A stretch of DNA of 34,541 nt from the NCBI GenBank assembly GCA_020630525.1, contig JAHDBF010000017.1, positions 1-34,541 of the forward strand, in the 5' to 3' direction. The DNA comes from Saprospiraceae bacterium (GTDB lineage Bacteria; Bacteroidota; Bacteroidia; Chitinophagales; Saprospiraceae). The position numbers and the translations under genes were made by a program. Of this stretch, positions 15,830 through 23,605 are shown piece by piece. The notes below the pieces were generated by a model, which did not search any database, had not been told where the DNA came from, and worked only from the letters and a program-made list of their open reading frames with translations. Every line of letters begins with the position of its first letter. The stretch's first letter is position 1.

Positions 15830-18805
15830 TTGGGACACTTTAAATACAGATCGATTCTTATTGTCTATCTCTTTCTGATTGGATCCTGTAGCGTACTTTC
15901 TCAAGATAAGCTTAGTATTAGTAAAATAAATTTACTCGAGTTAAATGATGGTTTAAAAAATAGAATAGTTTATGAAATTGTAAGAGACAATGATTTAAAC
16001 TATTGGTTAAACATGCCCAATGGTCTTCAAATATTTGATGGCAGAAATTTTGGCAAATTTATCCCATTTCATGAACCAGATTATATACGGAAAGTTACCT
16101 CAGATTCTACAGGTATTTTTTGTATCACCAATGACAACAAGCTAATTTATTATAAAACTATACATGATACTCCAGACACCACTCAAGTAGATGAAAAGTA
16201 TGGAAAAACAATCTCGTTTTCCGATAACATTGATGCATACAATTACTTCCAAACGAATAAAAGAGATAGTATATTCTTTTATAAAAATCTTCATAAACCT
16301 GTTTTAATAGCTGCGTTTGATTGGCACAAACCGATCTCAAGTTGGATATATTTTAATCACAGTATATACTTCATCTCAGAAAATGAGCTTTACAAGTATG
16401 ATAAAAAATTGGAAAAAATTTCAAAGGATGAAGCTATAGAGCCAGATATTAACTTTAGGTCCAAGTTGTATTTATTTGATGACAAAATCTATTTTAGCTT
16501 TTCAAGAAAACGTGGCGTATATTCTGTTGATAAGCAAGATAATTTATCAATAGTTTTTCCAAAATTAAATATTGTTTTTTCAAACAAAGATAAAGTTGGC
16601 AATCTCTGCTTTGGTCTGACTGATAAATATTATTTGATAACGACAGAGTTAAAAATTTTAAATCAAAAATCAAATCAATGGACCAATATCGATCAACTCT
16701 TAAAACAAAATAAATATCTAACATCTTTTGTTTCAGAGGACTTTACTGCAAACTTAATAACAAGTTCTTTTAACGGAATCTATAGTGTAACATTTTCAAA
16801 CAATGCTATTTCTACCATTCTAAATAATCCCAATATTGCTAGATCACAGTTTGGTCCAGTAATAGGAGATTTTGAGTCCGTAAATGAAAAGCTGTATTTC
16901 TTAAGAGAAGGAGGTGGAGTTTGGGTTTATGATTCGGATCAAAATTTAAAAGAATTAATTAATAAATTTCCATTAAATTATGGATTAAGAAATCTCAACT
17001 ATGACAGTAAAAAGAATATTTTTTGGTGCTTAACTTTTAGTTCGGACCAATCAGGAAATCTTGTAAAATTTAAAGGTGATCAGATTTTAAGTTATAAGAA
17101 AATTCCATTTAACTCTAGAAAAATCATATTACTTAATGATCAGGAATTAATGGTTTTTGGGAACTTAGATGAAACTGGAATTATTACCCGATACTCAATA
17201 GAAAAAGATTCTTTTATTATTGATTCAAAATTTGAGAACAATATACTTTATGATGTATTTATAAAAAATAAAAATGAATATTGGATTGCAGGATCTAATG
17301 GCTTAACTATATATAATCCGATAGAAGGAAATCAAAGGAAAATTAATGAATGTGTAAATGCTAGCTTAATTCAATCCATAGGAGAATATGTATTTGTGCA
17401 TACTAGAGGTTACGGCTGTTTTGTATTTAAAGATGATAAAATCGTAAAGCACCTAACTCCAGAATGTTGCTTGTCAAATGAAAGCACAACAGGTACACTT
17501 CTTGACAAAGATGGCAATTATTGGATAGGTACTTATAACGGTATCAATATATTAAATCAAGATTTTGAACCATTAAGTATTCTTTATGAAGAAGATGGAC
17601 TCTCTGCCAATGAATGTAATACAGGAGCAATGAGAAGCGATGGTCGTTTTCTTTTTTTTGGTACTATAAATGGTATTACTAAAATCAATCCTAAGCTATA
17701 TTTTGAAAACCTAAATTACAACATAGATTATAGAACTAAATTAACTTATAGTAACAAAGAAGTAATTAGCACATTAGATACTAAAGATGGTGTATATAAT
17801 ATTGTAGGAAAACCAAATTATGTTGAAATAGATATTGCAACTGGCAACAAATTGTTGGAAAATAATTTTTCTAAGATATTTGATCTTCAGGTTGAACATG
17901 AAATTGACAACATTCAATTTATCAATAATAAAATTACATTAACAAAGCCAAATACTGGAGAGAACACCATAAGTCTAATATCACATGCAACTGGGCAAAT
18001 TCTTCCAATTGCAAAAATATCTATACAACCAGACTATTCTAATACAATAAAGATTGGAATCATTTCTACGCTAGTGCTACTATTAAGTTTTCTAATTTCA
18101 AATTATATCATAAATCGTAACAAACACCAATCGGAGGAGAAAACTAAGTTGATAAAGCGTATTAATGATGTAGAATTAGAAGCATTGCGGTCTCAAATGA
18201 ATCCACATTTTATATTTAATTCTTTAGTAGCTATCCAATATTATATTTTGAAAAATGAGAAATCATTAGCTGCTAAATACTTAACCAAATTTGCAAAATT
18301 AATGCGCATGTTTCTTGAGTCTTCAAAATCAAAAACCCTTTCTTTAAAGCAAGAAAAAGAACAACTCGGATTATATCTTGAATTGGAACAATTGAGGTTT
18401 TCTGATAATTTTGAATATAATATTTCTATAGATCCAAATATTAACATCGACCAAGATAAAATTCCCTCAATGTTACTGCAACCGATTATAGAGAATGCAA
18501 TTTTACATGGCATTAATCATATGTCAGAAGGAAGGGGTAAAATAGACATCACTTTTAAAAAAAAGATCAACCAGTATATAGAATGCATTATTGATGACAA
18601 CGGAATAGGGAGAGAAAAGTCTATGGCAATAAACAAAGAAAAAAGAATAAAGCACAAGTCAAGAGCCACCCAAATGATCAATGAAAGAATAGAATTATTA
18701 CAAAACCTTAAAGAACAAAATATCGATATCGAATATGTGGACAAAAAAGACGATCGCGGTAATCCAAGTGGAACAAAAGTTATAATCAGGTTTTATGAAT
18801 CTTGA
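15830..18805 (+). CDS. Sensor histidine kinase with N-terminal propeller domain (LytS/YehU type)
   Basis: A 991-residue membrane sensor kinase. An N-terminal signal or anchor (SILIVYLFLIGSCSVLSQ; Cys in a weak lipobox) leads into a periplasmic region of two-component-propeller repeats (about 30-700), for example GTLLDKDGNYWIGTYNGINI. One membrane helix follows at about 739-760, then a His_kinase (PF06580) domain with NPHFIFNSL and the phospho-acceptor His793. The HATPase comes last, with N-box PIIENAILHG (from 885) and DDNGIGREKS. Kinases of this type normally signal to a LytTR-domain response regulator. None is adjacent: the next plus-strand gene is 540 bases away and unrelated. The start is TTG 15830; an in-frame TAA (15824-15826) lies just before it. 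A box TATATTTA at 15795-15802 may be a -7 element. Confidence 0.9.
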   Translation: MGHFKYRSILIVYLFLIGSCSVLSQDKLSISKINLLELNDGLKNRIVYEIVRDNDLNYWLNMPNGLQIFDGRNFGKFIPFHEPDYIRKVTSDSTGIFCITNDNKLIYYKTIHDTPDTTQVDEKYGKTISFSDNIDAYNYFQTNKRDSIFFYKNLHKPVLIAAFDWHKPISSWIYFNHSIYFISENELYKYDKKLEKISKDEAIEPDINFRSKLYLFDDKIYFSFSRKRGVYSVDKQDNLSIVFPKLNIVFSNKDKVGNLCFGLTDKYYLITTELKILNQKSNQWTNIDQLLKQNKYLTSFVSEDFTANLITSSFNGIYSVTFSNNAISTILNNPNIARSQFGPVIGDFESVNEKLYFLREGGGVWVYDSDQNLKELINKFPLNYGLRNLNYDSKKNIFWCLTFSSDQSGNLVKFKGDQILSYKKIPFNSRKIILLNDQELMVFGNLDETGIITRYSIEKDSFIIDSKFENNILYDVFIKNKNEYWIAGSNGLTIYNPIEGNQRKINECVNASLIQSIGEYVFVHTRGYGCFVFKDDKIVKHLTPECCLSNESTTGTLLDKDGNYWIGTYNGINILNQDFEPLSILYEEDGLSANECNTGAMRSDGRFLFFGTINGITKINPKLYFENLNYNIDYRTKLTYSNKEVISTLDTKDGVYNIVGKPNYVEIDIATGNKLLENNFSKIFDLQVEHEIDNIQFINNKITLTKPNTGENTISLISHATGQILPIAKISIQPDYSNTIKIGIISTLVLLLSFLISNYIINRNKHQSEEKTKLIKRINDVELEALRSQMNPHFIFNSLVAIQYYILKNEKSLAAKYLTKFAKLMRMFLESSKSKTLSLKQEKEQLGLYLELEQLRFSDNFEYNISIDPNINIDQDKIPSMLLQPIIENAILHGINHMSEGRGKIDITFKKKINQYIECIIDDNGIGREKSMAINKEKRIKHKSRATQMINERIELLQNLKEQNIDIEYVDKKDDRGNPSGTKVIIRFYES

Positions 18806-19060
18806 TTAGCATAGTATTGAAATAATATTTCTAAATAACAGTATAGTATTTTACCATGTAATAGGAATATTAAACTCCATGATTAGGATAAATCCATTTG
18901 CTAGGAGTTATCATTAAGCACGAAATATTTCCCTGCACATGAATATGAAAAGGCAGTAATAACGAGAATAGATTGGGATATAATATCCGATATTTCAATT
19001 AGTGTTATAACAAATAAAATAATCCTATAGGAACTGATTATGACCTTAATAAACAACGAA
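18806..19060. other. Intergenic region without recognisable gene
   Basis: Between the sensor kinase and the tRNA terminator I find no open frame worth calling (longest ATG-initiated peptide about a dozen residues) and no RNA gene. Two short palindromes are visible: GGATAT-A-ATATCC at 18976-18988 and TCCTATAGGA at 19023-19032. No terminator for the kinase gene is obvious. On the other side of the tRNA, 19206-19347 is very AT-rich and holds no clear TAnnTTTG box for the oxidoreductase gene. Confidence 0.5.
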
Positions 19061-19080
19061 GCCCCGACTTTCGTCGAGGC
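19061..19080 (-). terminator. Terminator of tRNA-Asn
   Basis: Read on the minus strand, GCCTCGAC, GAAA and GTCGGGGC form an 8-bp stem (one U-G wobble) closed by a stable GNRA tetraloop, followed by TTCGTTGTTT. On the plus strand the stem contains a C-A mismatch but is followed by TTTTT, so it may also work in that direction. It begins six bases after the tRNA discriminator base. Confidence 0.75.
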
Positions 19081-19086
19081 TTTTTG

Positions 19087-19160
19087 CGCTCCCTCAAGGA
19101 CTTGAACCTTGGACCCTCTGATTAACAGTCAGATGCTCTAACCAGCTGAGCTAAGGAAGC
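19087..19160 (-). tRNA. tRNA-Asn (anticodon GTT)
   Basis: Complete cloverleaf on the minus strand: acceptor GCTTCCT/AGGGAGC (one T-G wobble), TA at positions 8-9, D-stem GCTC/GAGC, anticodon stem TCTGA/TCAGA with loop CTGTTAA (anticodon GTT), T-stem CAAGG/CCTTG with loop TTCAAGT, discriminator G. CCA is not encoded. It stands alone, with its own promoter and terminator. Confidence 0.97.
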
Positions 19161-19174
19161 ATTTTTTGCGACCG

Positions 19175-19205
19175 CAAATCTACAATTAAAAACTTTCTTT
19201 TACAA
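19175..19205 (-). promoter_or_regulatory. Promoter of tRNA-Asn
   Basis: On the minus strand, TTG (19205-19203), 20 bases, then TAGATTTG (19182-19175), a perfect TAnnTTTG. The spacing is identical to that of the rimP operon promoter. Transcription would start near 19168, a few bases before the mature tRNA 5' end at 19160. Confidence 0.75.
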
Positions 19206-19347
19206 TAGGATTCGAAAAAAAGTTTAAACAAATATTTTCTTCTATACAATCCGAAGACTATTGTATAAATTTAACTTATTGATCCTCAGAAATTAACAAA
19301 TTTAAAAATCTTAATTGTTGTAAATAAAAAGTAAATATTATTACTAT

Positions 19348-20556
19348 ATGAACATGCTAAACTCCAGTTTTACCTTACCATGTGGGGTTAAAATACCCAA
19401 TAGAATCATTAAATCCGCTATGAGCGAAAACATGGCTAACAATGGAGGGCAGCCTTCTAAAGAGATAATCAAACTCTACGAAACATGGGGAAAAGGTGGC
19501 GCAGGAATACTCATTTCTGGAAATGTTATGGTAGATCATAAGGCATTAGGAGAACCACACAATGTAATAATTGAAGATGAAACGTACCTTTCCGAACTTA
19601 GGAAATGGGCCGATAAATGCCAGTCTAACGGTAGCCATCTGTGGATGCAAATCAATCATCCAGGAAGACAAGCTCCCAGAATCAATAAAGAAATTGTTAG
19701 CCCTTCAGATGTTCAACTGAACTTAGGTAAATTATTTGCAAAACCAAGACCATTGAAAAATGATGAAATATGGGATATTATTGATCGATTTGGGAATACT
19801 GCGTTAATTGCAAAAAAAGCTGGTTGGAAGGGTGTGCAAATACATGGTGCTCACGGATATTTAGTAAGTCAATTTCTTAGTACAAGGACTAATCTGCGTA
19901 CTGATGATTGGGGAGGAACGTTGGAGAAAAGAGCCAAATTCCCAATAGAAATTTATAGAAATATCCGCAAAAAAGTTGGACCAAAATTTCCCGTCGGAAT
20001 AAAGATTAATTCCGCTGATTTCCAAAAAGGTGCGTTTACTGAAGCAGAATCTTTACAGGTAATCGATATGCTTTCGCAAGAAGGAATGGATCTAATCGAA
20101 GTATCTGGAGGAACCTATGAAAAAAGTGCCATGATGGGGACAGTACATAAAAACAGCACTTTACAAAGAGAAGCATATTTCTCGGAATTTATCGTAAAAG
20201 CAAGAGCTAGAACAAAAGCGCCATTGCTTTTAACGGGCGGATTTAGATCTAAAGAAATTATGGAATTGGCACTACAAAACGATGAATTGGATTTTGTAGG
20301 AATCGCTAGACCTTTTGCTATAAACCCAAATGTCGCTAGAGATTTGTTGGAAGGAAATATAGAAAAATGTACTGGTGAAAATATAAAAACTGGTTTCAAA
20401 AAAATAGACAGACTTGGTGTTCTTGACATTACATGGTATACCGTACAATTGGAACGGATGGGTAAAGGTCTACTACCTAATCCAAAACTAAACCCATGGA
20501 AAGTTGTTGGGAAGTTAGTGATTGAGCAAACAAAAGCAATGATGAAAAAATCATAA
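19348..20556 (+). CDS. NADH:flavin oxidoreductase, Old Yellow Enzyme family
   Basis: An FMN-dependent TIM-barrel oxidoreductase of the OYE family, usually reducing activated C=C bonds of enones or xenobiotics with NAD(P)H. The 402 residues show MQINHPGRQ (100-108), the active-site pair in VQIHGAHGYL (His166, His169) and STRTNLRTDDWGGTLEKRAKF (178-198), which fixes the family. No C-terminal iron-sulfur/flavodoxin-like extension is present, so it is the single-domain type. A MarR-type gene begins two bases after its stop. ATG 19348 and ATG 19354 are both possible starts. Physiological substrate unknown. Confidence 0.92.
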   Translation: MNMLNSSFTLPCGVKIPNRIIKSAMSENMANNGGQPSKEIIKLYETWGKGGAGILISGNVMVDHKALGEPHNVIIEDETYLSELRKWADKCQSNGSHLWMQINHPGRQAPRINKEIVSPSDVQLNLGKLFAKPRPLKNDEIWDIIDRFGNTALIAKKAGWKGVQIHGAHGYLVSQFLSTRTNLRTDDWGGTLEKRAKFPIEIYRNIRKKVGPKFPVGIKINSADFQKGAFTEAESLQVIDMLSQEGMDLIEVSGGTYEKSAMMGTVHKNSTLQREAYFSEFIVKARARTKAPLLLTGGFRSKEIMELALQNDELDFVGIARPFAINPNVARDLLEGNIEKCTGENIKTGFKKIDRLGVLDITWYTVQLERMGKGLLPNPKLNPWKVVGKLVIEQTKAMMKKS

Positions 20557-20558
20557 TT

Positions 20559-20963
20559 TTGAATTCCGCAAAAGAAATATTATTTGTCAATACGCTTGAG
20601 AATACTGTCCGAAATATTCAAAAAGGGTTGAATAAAATTTTATTTGATTCTCCAATATCTTTTGACCAATGGAAAGTCCTTTTAGAAATTCATAAAGTCC
20701 CTGGAATAAATCAAAAATCTATTACCAAAAAACTTAAAAAAGATAAAGCTGGAATATCGAGAATTATCAAAAAAATTGATTGCGAAAAATTAATCGTAAA
20801 AAAGAAAATAGGAAAAGTTCACAAATTGTATCTCTCTCCAGAAGGCATGGAATTGATACAATTATACTTACCCAAAATCGAAAGATATTATAAAGAAGTG
20901 TGCTCCAATATCCATGATCGGGAGTTTAATATTGTTGAGGAAATACTCAGTAGGATCAATTGA
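20559..20963 (+). CDS. MarR-family transcriptional regulator
   Basis: A 134-residue winged-helix protein. After an N-terminal dimerisation helix, FDQWKVLLEIHKVPGINQKS (about 35-54) and ITKKLKKDKAGISRIIKKI (about 55-73) match the MarR helix-turn-helix. KIGKVHKLYLSPEG (about 84-97) is the wing and following strand. The start is taken as TTG 20559, since no ATG or GTG lies in frame between a TGA at 20523 and this point. It directly follows the flavin oxidoreductase gene. MarR proteins often control an adjacent detoxification gene, so autoregulation of this pair by an electrophile or xenobiotic is a reasonable inference. Confidence 0.88.
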   Translation: MNSAKEILFVNTLENTVRNIQKGLNKILFDSPISFDQWKVLLEIHKVPGINQKSITKKLKKDKAGISRIIKKIDCEKLIVKKKIGKVHKLYLSPEGMELIQLYLPKIERYYKEVCSNIHDREFNIVEEILSRIN

Positions 20964-21080
20964 TTATTTCTCTACTCTACATTATCTTAAAACAGCAAAT
21001 AATACAATTGGTATTGAGAAAGGAAAAAACAAAACAATTAGTACTTTTTGGTAAAAACTAAATTTATGCATAACTATATT

Positions 21081-22223
21081 TTAAACTAAAGAAACACCTT
21101 CTACTAAATTAACGTGATAGACCTCAGGATTTATTTCAGTTTGTGTTTTATATTTTAGACAAATTCGATCAAGTGCATCTTTCTTTCCTTCATTTCTACA
21201 AAGCAACAATACGCATCCTCCAAATCCACCACCCATCATTCTCGCACCAACAACCGGTTCTTCTAATTTTGATAAGTTTACTATTAAGTCAGACTCTTCG
21301 CAGCTTACTTCATAATCCTGACTTAGACCAATATGCGTTTCAAAAAGTAATTGACCCATATCAGTTACGTTATTATTTTCCATAGCTTTCACAAATGAAT
21401 GAAGTCTCAAGTTTTCATTAATAATAAAATTGCTTCTTTTGTATTGTATGACAGAAAGATAGTTCTTGTTTTTATTCAATTGCTCTATCGACACATCACG
21501 CAACGACCTAATATTTCCAATCTTCTCATTAAGTATAGCTACTGATTCAAAGCAGGTATTTGCACGATCATTATACCCAGAAGTAAGATGAGAATGTTTT
21601 ACATTAGTATTTATCAATGCAAAAGAATGTGTCTTTAACGCAATCGGAATATATTCATAATCCATAGAGCGACAATCCAACTTCATGGCATGTCCTTGCT
21701 TACCAAACACAGAACTAAACTGATCTAATATTCCACTTTTAATCCCAAGGAAATTATTTTCGGATGCTTGTCCTAACTTTGCTATACCCATTTTATCATA
21801 ATGGAGACCAAACAATTTATTTATCCCAAAAGCAAATCCACATTCTAATGCTGCAGAAGAACTCAATCCAGAACCTATAGGAATATCTCCACCAATCACA
21901 CAATCAAAACCTGAGATTAAACAATTTTCGTTCAGCATTTGAGACAAAATTCCCAACATATAGTTTGCCCAAGTCTTTTCAGATTTTTGAATATTTGATA
22001 ACAAAGCAGTATACTCATCACAAAAATCTAATGACTTTAAATTCACTTCTTCACTGCTGTTGTTTTTTCTAAATGCAAAGTATATGTATTTATCAATCGC
22101 AGCTGGCAAAACAAAACCAAGATTGTAATCTGTATGTTCACCAATCAAATTAATCCTACCTGGAGCTTTGACCGTAATTTCTGCTTTTCCTTTCCATTTT
22201 AATAATTCAGAAGCTATATTCAT
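21081..22223 (-). CDS. galK: Galactokinase
   Basis: Phosphorylates galactose to galactose 1-phosphate in the Leloir pathway. The 380-residue GHMP kinase carries the galactokinase signature GRINLIGEHTDYN (22-34), the ATP-binding motif PIGSGLSSSAALECG (115-129) and motif 3 GARMMGGGFGGC (326-337). Length and motifs are complete. It begins two bases after the desaturase-like gene, so both are probably on one mRNA. galT, galM and galE are absent from the window. Start ATG 22223 matches the family N-terminus. The gap 20964-21080, facing the convergent MarR gene, holds no convincing terminator. Confidence 0.95.
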   Translation of the reverse strand: MNIASELLKWKGKAEITVKAPGRINLIGEHTDYNLGFVLPAAIDKYIYFAFRKNNSSEEVNLKSLDFCDEYTALLSNIQKSEKTWANYMLGILSQMLNENCLISGFDCVIGGDIPIGSGLSSSAALECGFAFGINKLFGLHYDKMGIAKLGQASENNFLGIKSGILDQFSSVFGKQGHAMKLDCRSMDYEYIPIALKTHSFALINTNVKHSHLTSGYNDRANTCFESVAILNEKIGNIRSLRDVSIEQLNKNKNYLSVIQYKRSNFIINENLRLHSFVKAMENNNVTDMGQLLFETHIGLSQDYEVSCEESDLIVNLSKLEEPVVGARMMGGGFGGCVLLLCRNEGKKDALDRICLKYKTQTEINPEVYHVNLVEGVSLV

Positions 22224-22225
22224 AA

Positions 22226-23503
22226 TTAATTGGCAGTAGATAGTTTCGAATGAAAAGGTGCATCTTTTGCTATGAATGAATAGTATACCGTCATTAAAAA
22301 ACTAAGAACGATATAAATAACAAATACGATCGTACCGTTATACATGTATTCATCTAATCCGAACCAAGAACCCAATTGATATAAAATCAGGGAACCAAGA
22401 ATGAGTTTTATTACTTCTGCTATAAAAGCTATAATACTTCTATCCATCAAGCTTGTAAATGCAAATGTAGAAACAAAAATAAATGCTGCACCCAACAATA
22501 AAATTTGCAAAGGATATTTGCCAAATTGTGAAAACAAAAACATCATTAAAATCATATTTATGGTAAGTTGTATCGCTGACCAAAATTGCAATCCACTCGC
22601 TTGTCGGCTTTGGTATTTTTTAAAATTATATACATCTTGAATTGCATACTCTTCATATTGAGCTGCAACATCTGCAGGTCTCCATCCTGTCGGCATAAAC
22701 CATATTCTCAGTTTATCAAACCAGTTTTCTGTTCTCCAAGCATCTTTAATCAAAAGCCATAAATGCTGAAAATTTATAATGATCGGATTCCATGTTCTTG
22801 CTGGTCTTTTTATTCCATACACTGGTGGAACAGCGTCCAATTCTTCTTGGAAAGTCCCAAAGAGTTTATCCCAAACAATAAATATTCCTGAATAATTCTT
22901 ATCCATGTATTCATCGTTAATCGCATGATGTACTCTATGGTGAGATGGTGTAACCAAGATGTGTTCAAGGAATCCCATTCGGTTTATCAATCGTGTATGA
23001 TACCAAAACTGTGCAAACAGATGTAGCGGAGCAATAACATTTACAATCTCAGCTGGGATGCCCAAGATTGCCATCGGAATATATAGAAAAACAAAGATTG
23101 CCACCATGGCAGAAACAGATTGTCTCAATGCACAAGCCAGATTAAATTCTTCACTGCTATGATGCATTACATGACGGTTCCAAAAAATATTGATTACATG
23201 TTCAAATCGATGTGACCAATACCCTGCAAAATCTTTTCCTATAAACGCAAGTACGTATAATAATACTGTTGTCTCTATCGAAAACAAGGCCAACTTATCC
23301 ACCAACCACGCATAACTTACTAGATAAATGGTGAGCCTAAAAACATCTTTTAAGATATTTGTCATGCCAGAACTAAGGCTAGCTATGGTATCCATTCCGT
23401 TATAAACTTCAACTCCTTTTACTAAAGAATAAGCATATTCAATCGCAATTAAAACCACGAATGAGGGAATGGCGAACATTAATATATAAACATACTCTTG
23501 CAT
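22226..23503 (-). CDS. Sterol desaturase / fatty acid hydroxylase superfamily membrane protein
   Basis: A di-iron integral membrane oxygenase-type protein of 425 residues. Histidine clusters HRFEH (98-102), HVMHH (111-115) and HHRVHH (188-193) match the eight-His di-iron ligand set of the superfamily. Hydrophobic helices flank them. A C-terminal part of about 150 residues contains further membrane helices (for example LQILLLGAAFIFVSTFAF), as in bacterial alkylglycerol monooxygenase-like or sterol desaturase-like proteins. The lipid substrate is unknown. ATG 23503 is chosen over the TTG one codon earlier. The gene sits just downstream of a 13-bp perfect inverted repeat and is followed after two bases by galK. 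Confidence 0.88.
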   Translation of the reverse strand: MQEYVYILMFAIPSFVVLIAIEYAYSLVKGVEVYNGMDTIASLSSGMTNILKDVFRLTIYLVSYAWLVDKLALFSIETTVLLYVLAFIGKDFAGYWSHRFEHVINIFWNRHVMHHSSEEFNLACALRQSVSAMVAIFVFLYIPMAILGIPAEIVNVIAPLHLFAQFWYHTRLINRMGFLEHILVTPSHHRVHHAINDEYMDKNYSGIFIVWDKLFGTFQEELDAVPPVYGIKRPARTWNPIIINFQHLWLLIKDAWRTENWFDKLRIWFMPTGWRPADVAAQYEEYAIQDVYNFKKYQSRQASGLQFWSAIQLTINMILMMFLFSQFGKYPLQILLLGAAFIFVSTFAFTSLMDRSIIAFIAEVIKLILGSLILYQLGSWFGLDEYMYNGTIVFVIYIVLSFLMTVYYSFIAKDAPFHSKLSTAN

Positions 23504-23512
23504 CAATACTTA

Positions 23513-23544
23513 TTTTAGAAAAGTAATTTAATACTTTTCTAAAA
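23513..23544. repeat. 13-bp perfect inverted repeat upstream of the desaturase gene
   Basis: TTTTAGAAAAGTA (23513-23525) and TACTTTTCTAAAA (23532-23544) are exact reverse complements separated by six bases. The edge lies 9 bases from the ATG at 23503, so a hairpin in the mRNA would sit at the ribosome landing area. It might also be an operator, or end transcription from the PorU2 gene, whose stop is about 60 bases upstream in the same direction. No run of T follows it on the minus strand beyond CTAAAATAAG, which makes a plain terminator less likely. Confidence 0.6.
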
Positions 23545-23605
23545 CAGTCTTAGTATAAAATCTATATTGATTTAGAATGTATCTTGCCTATTATAAGTCA
23601 GATCG

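Noticed and set aside
21038-21061. Possible terminator between the MarR gene and galK
   Set aside because: The stem TTAGT/ACTAA with interrupted T/A pairs is weak and AT-only, indistinguishable from background.
23504-23506. TTG start one codon before the desaturase ATG
   Set aside because: ATG 23503 follows immediately and is the simpler start.
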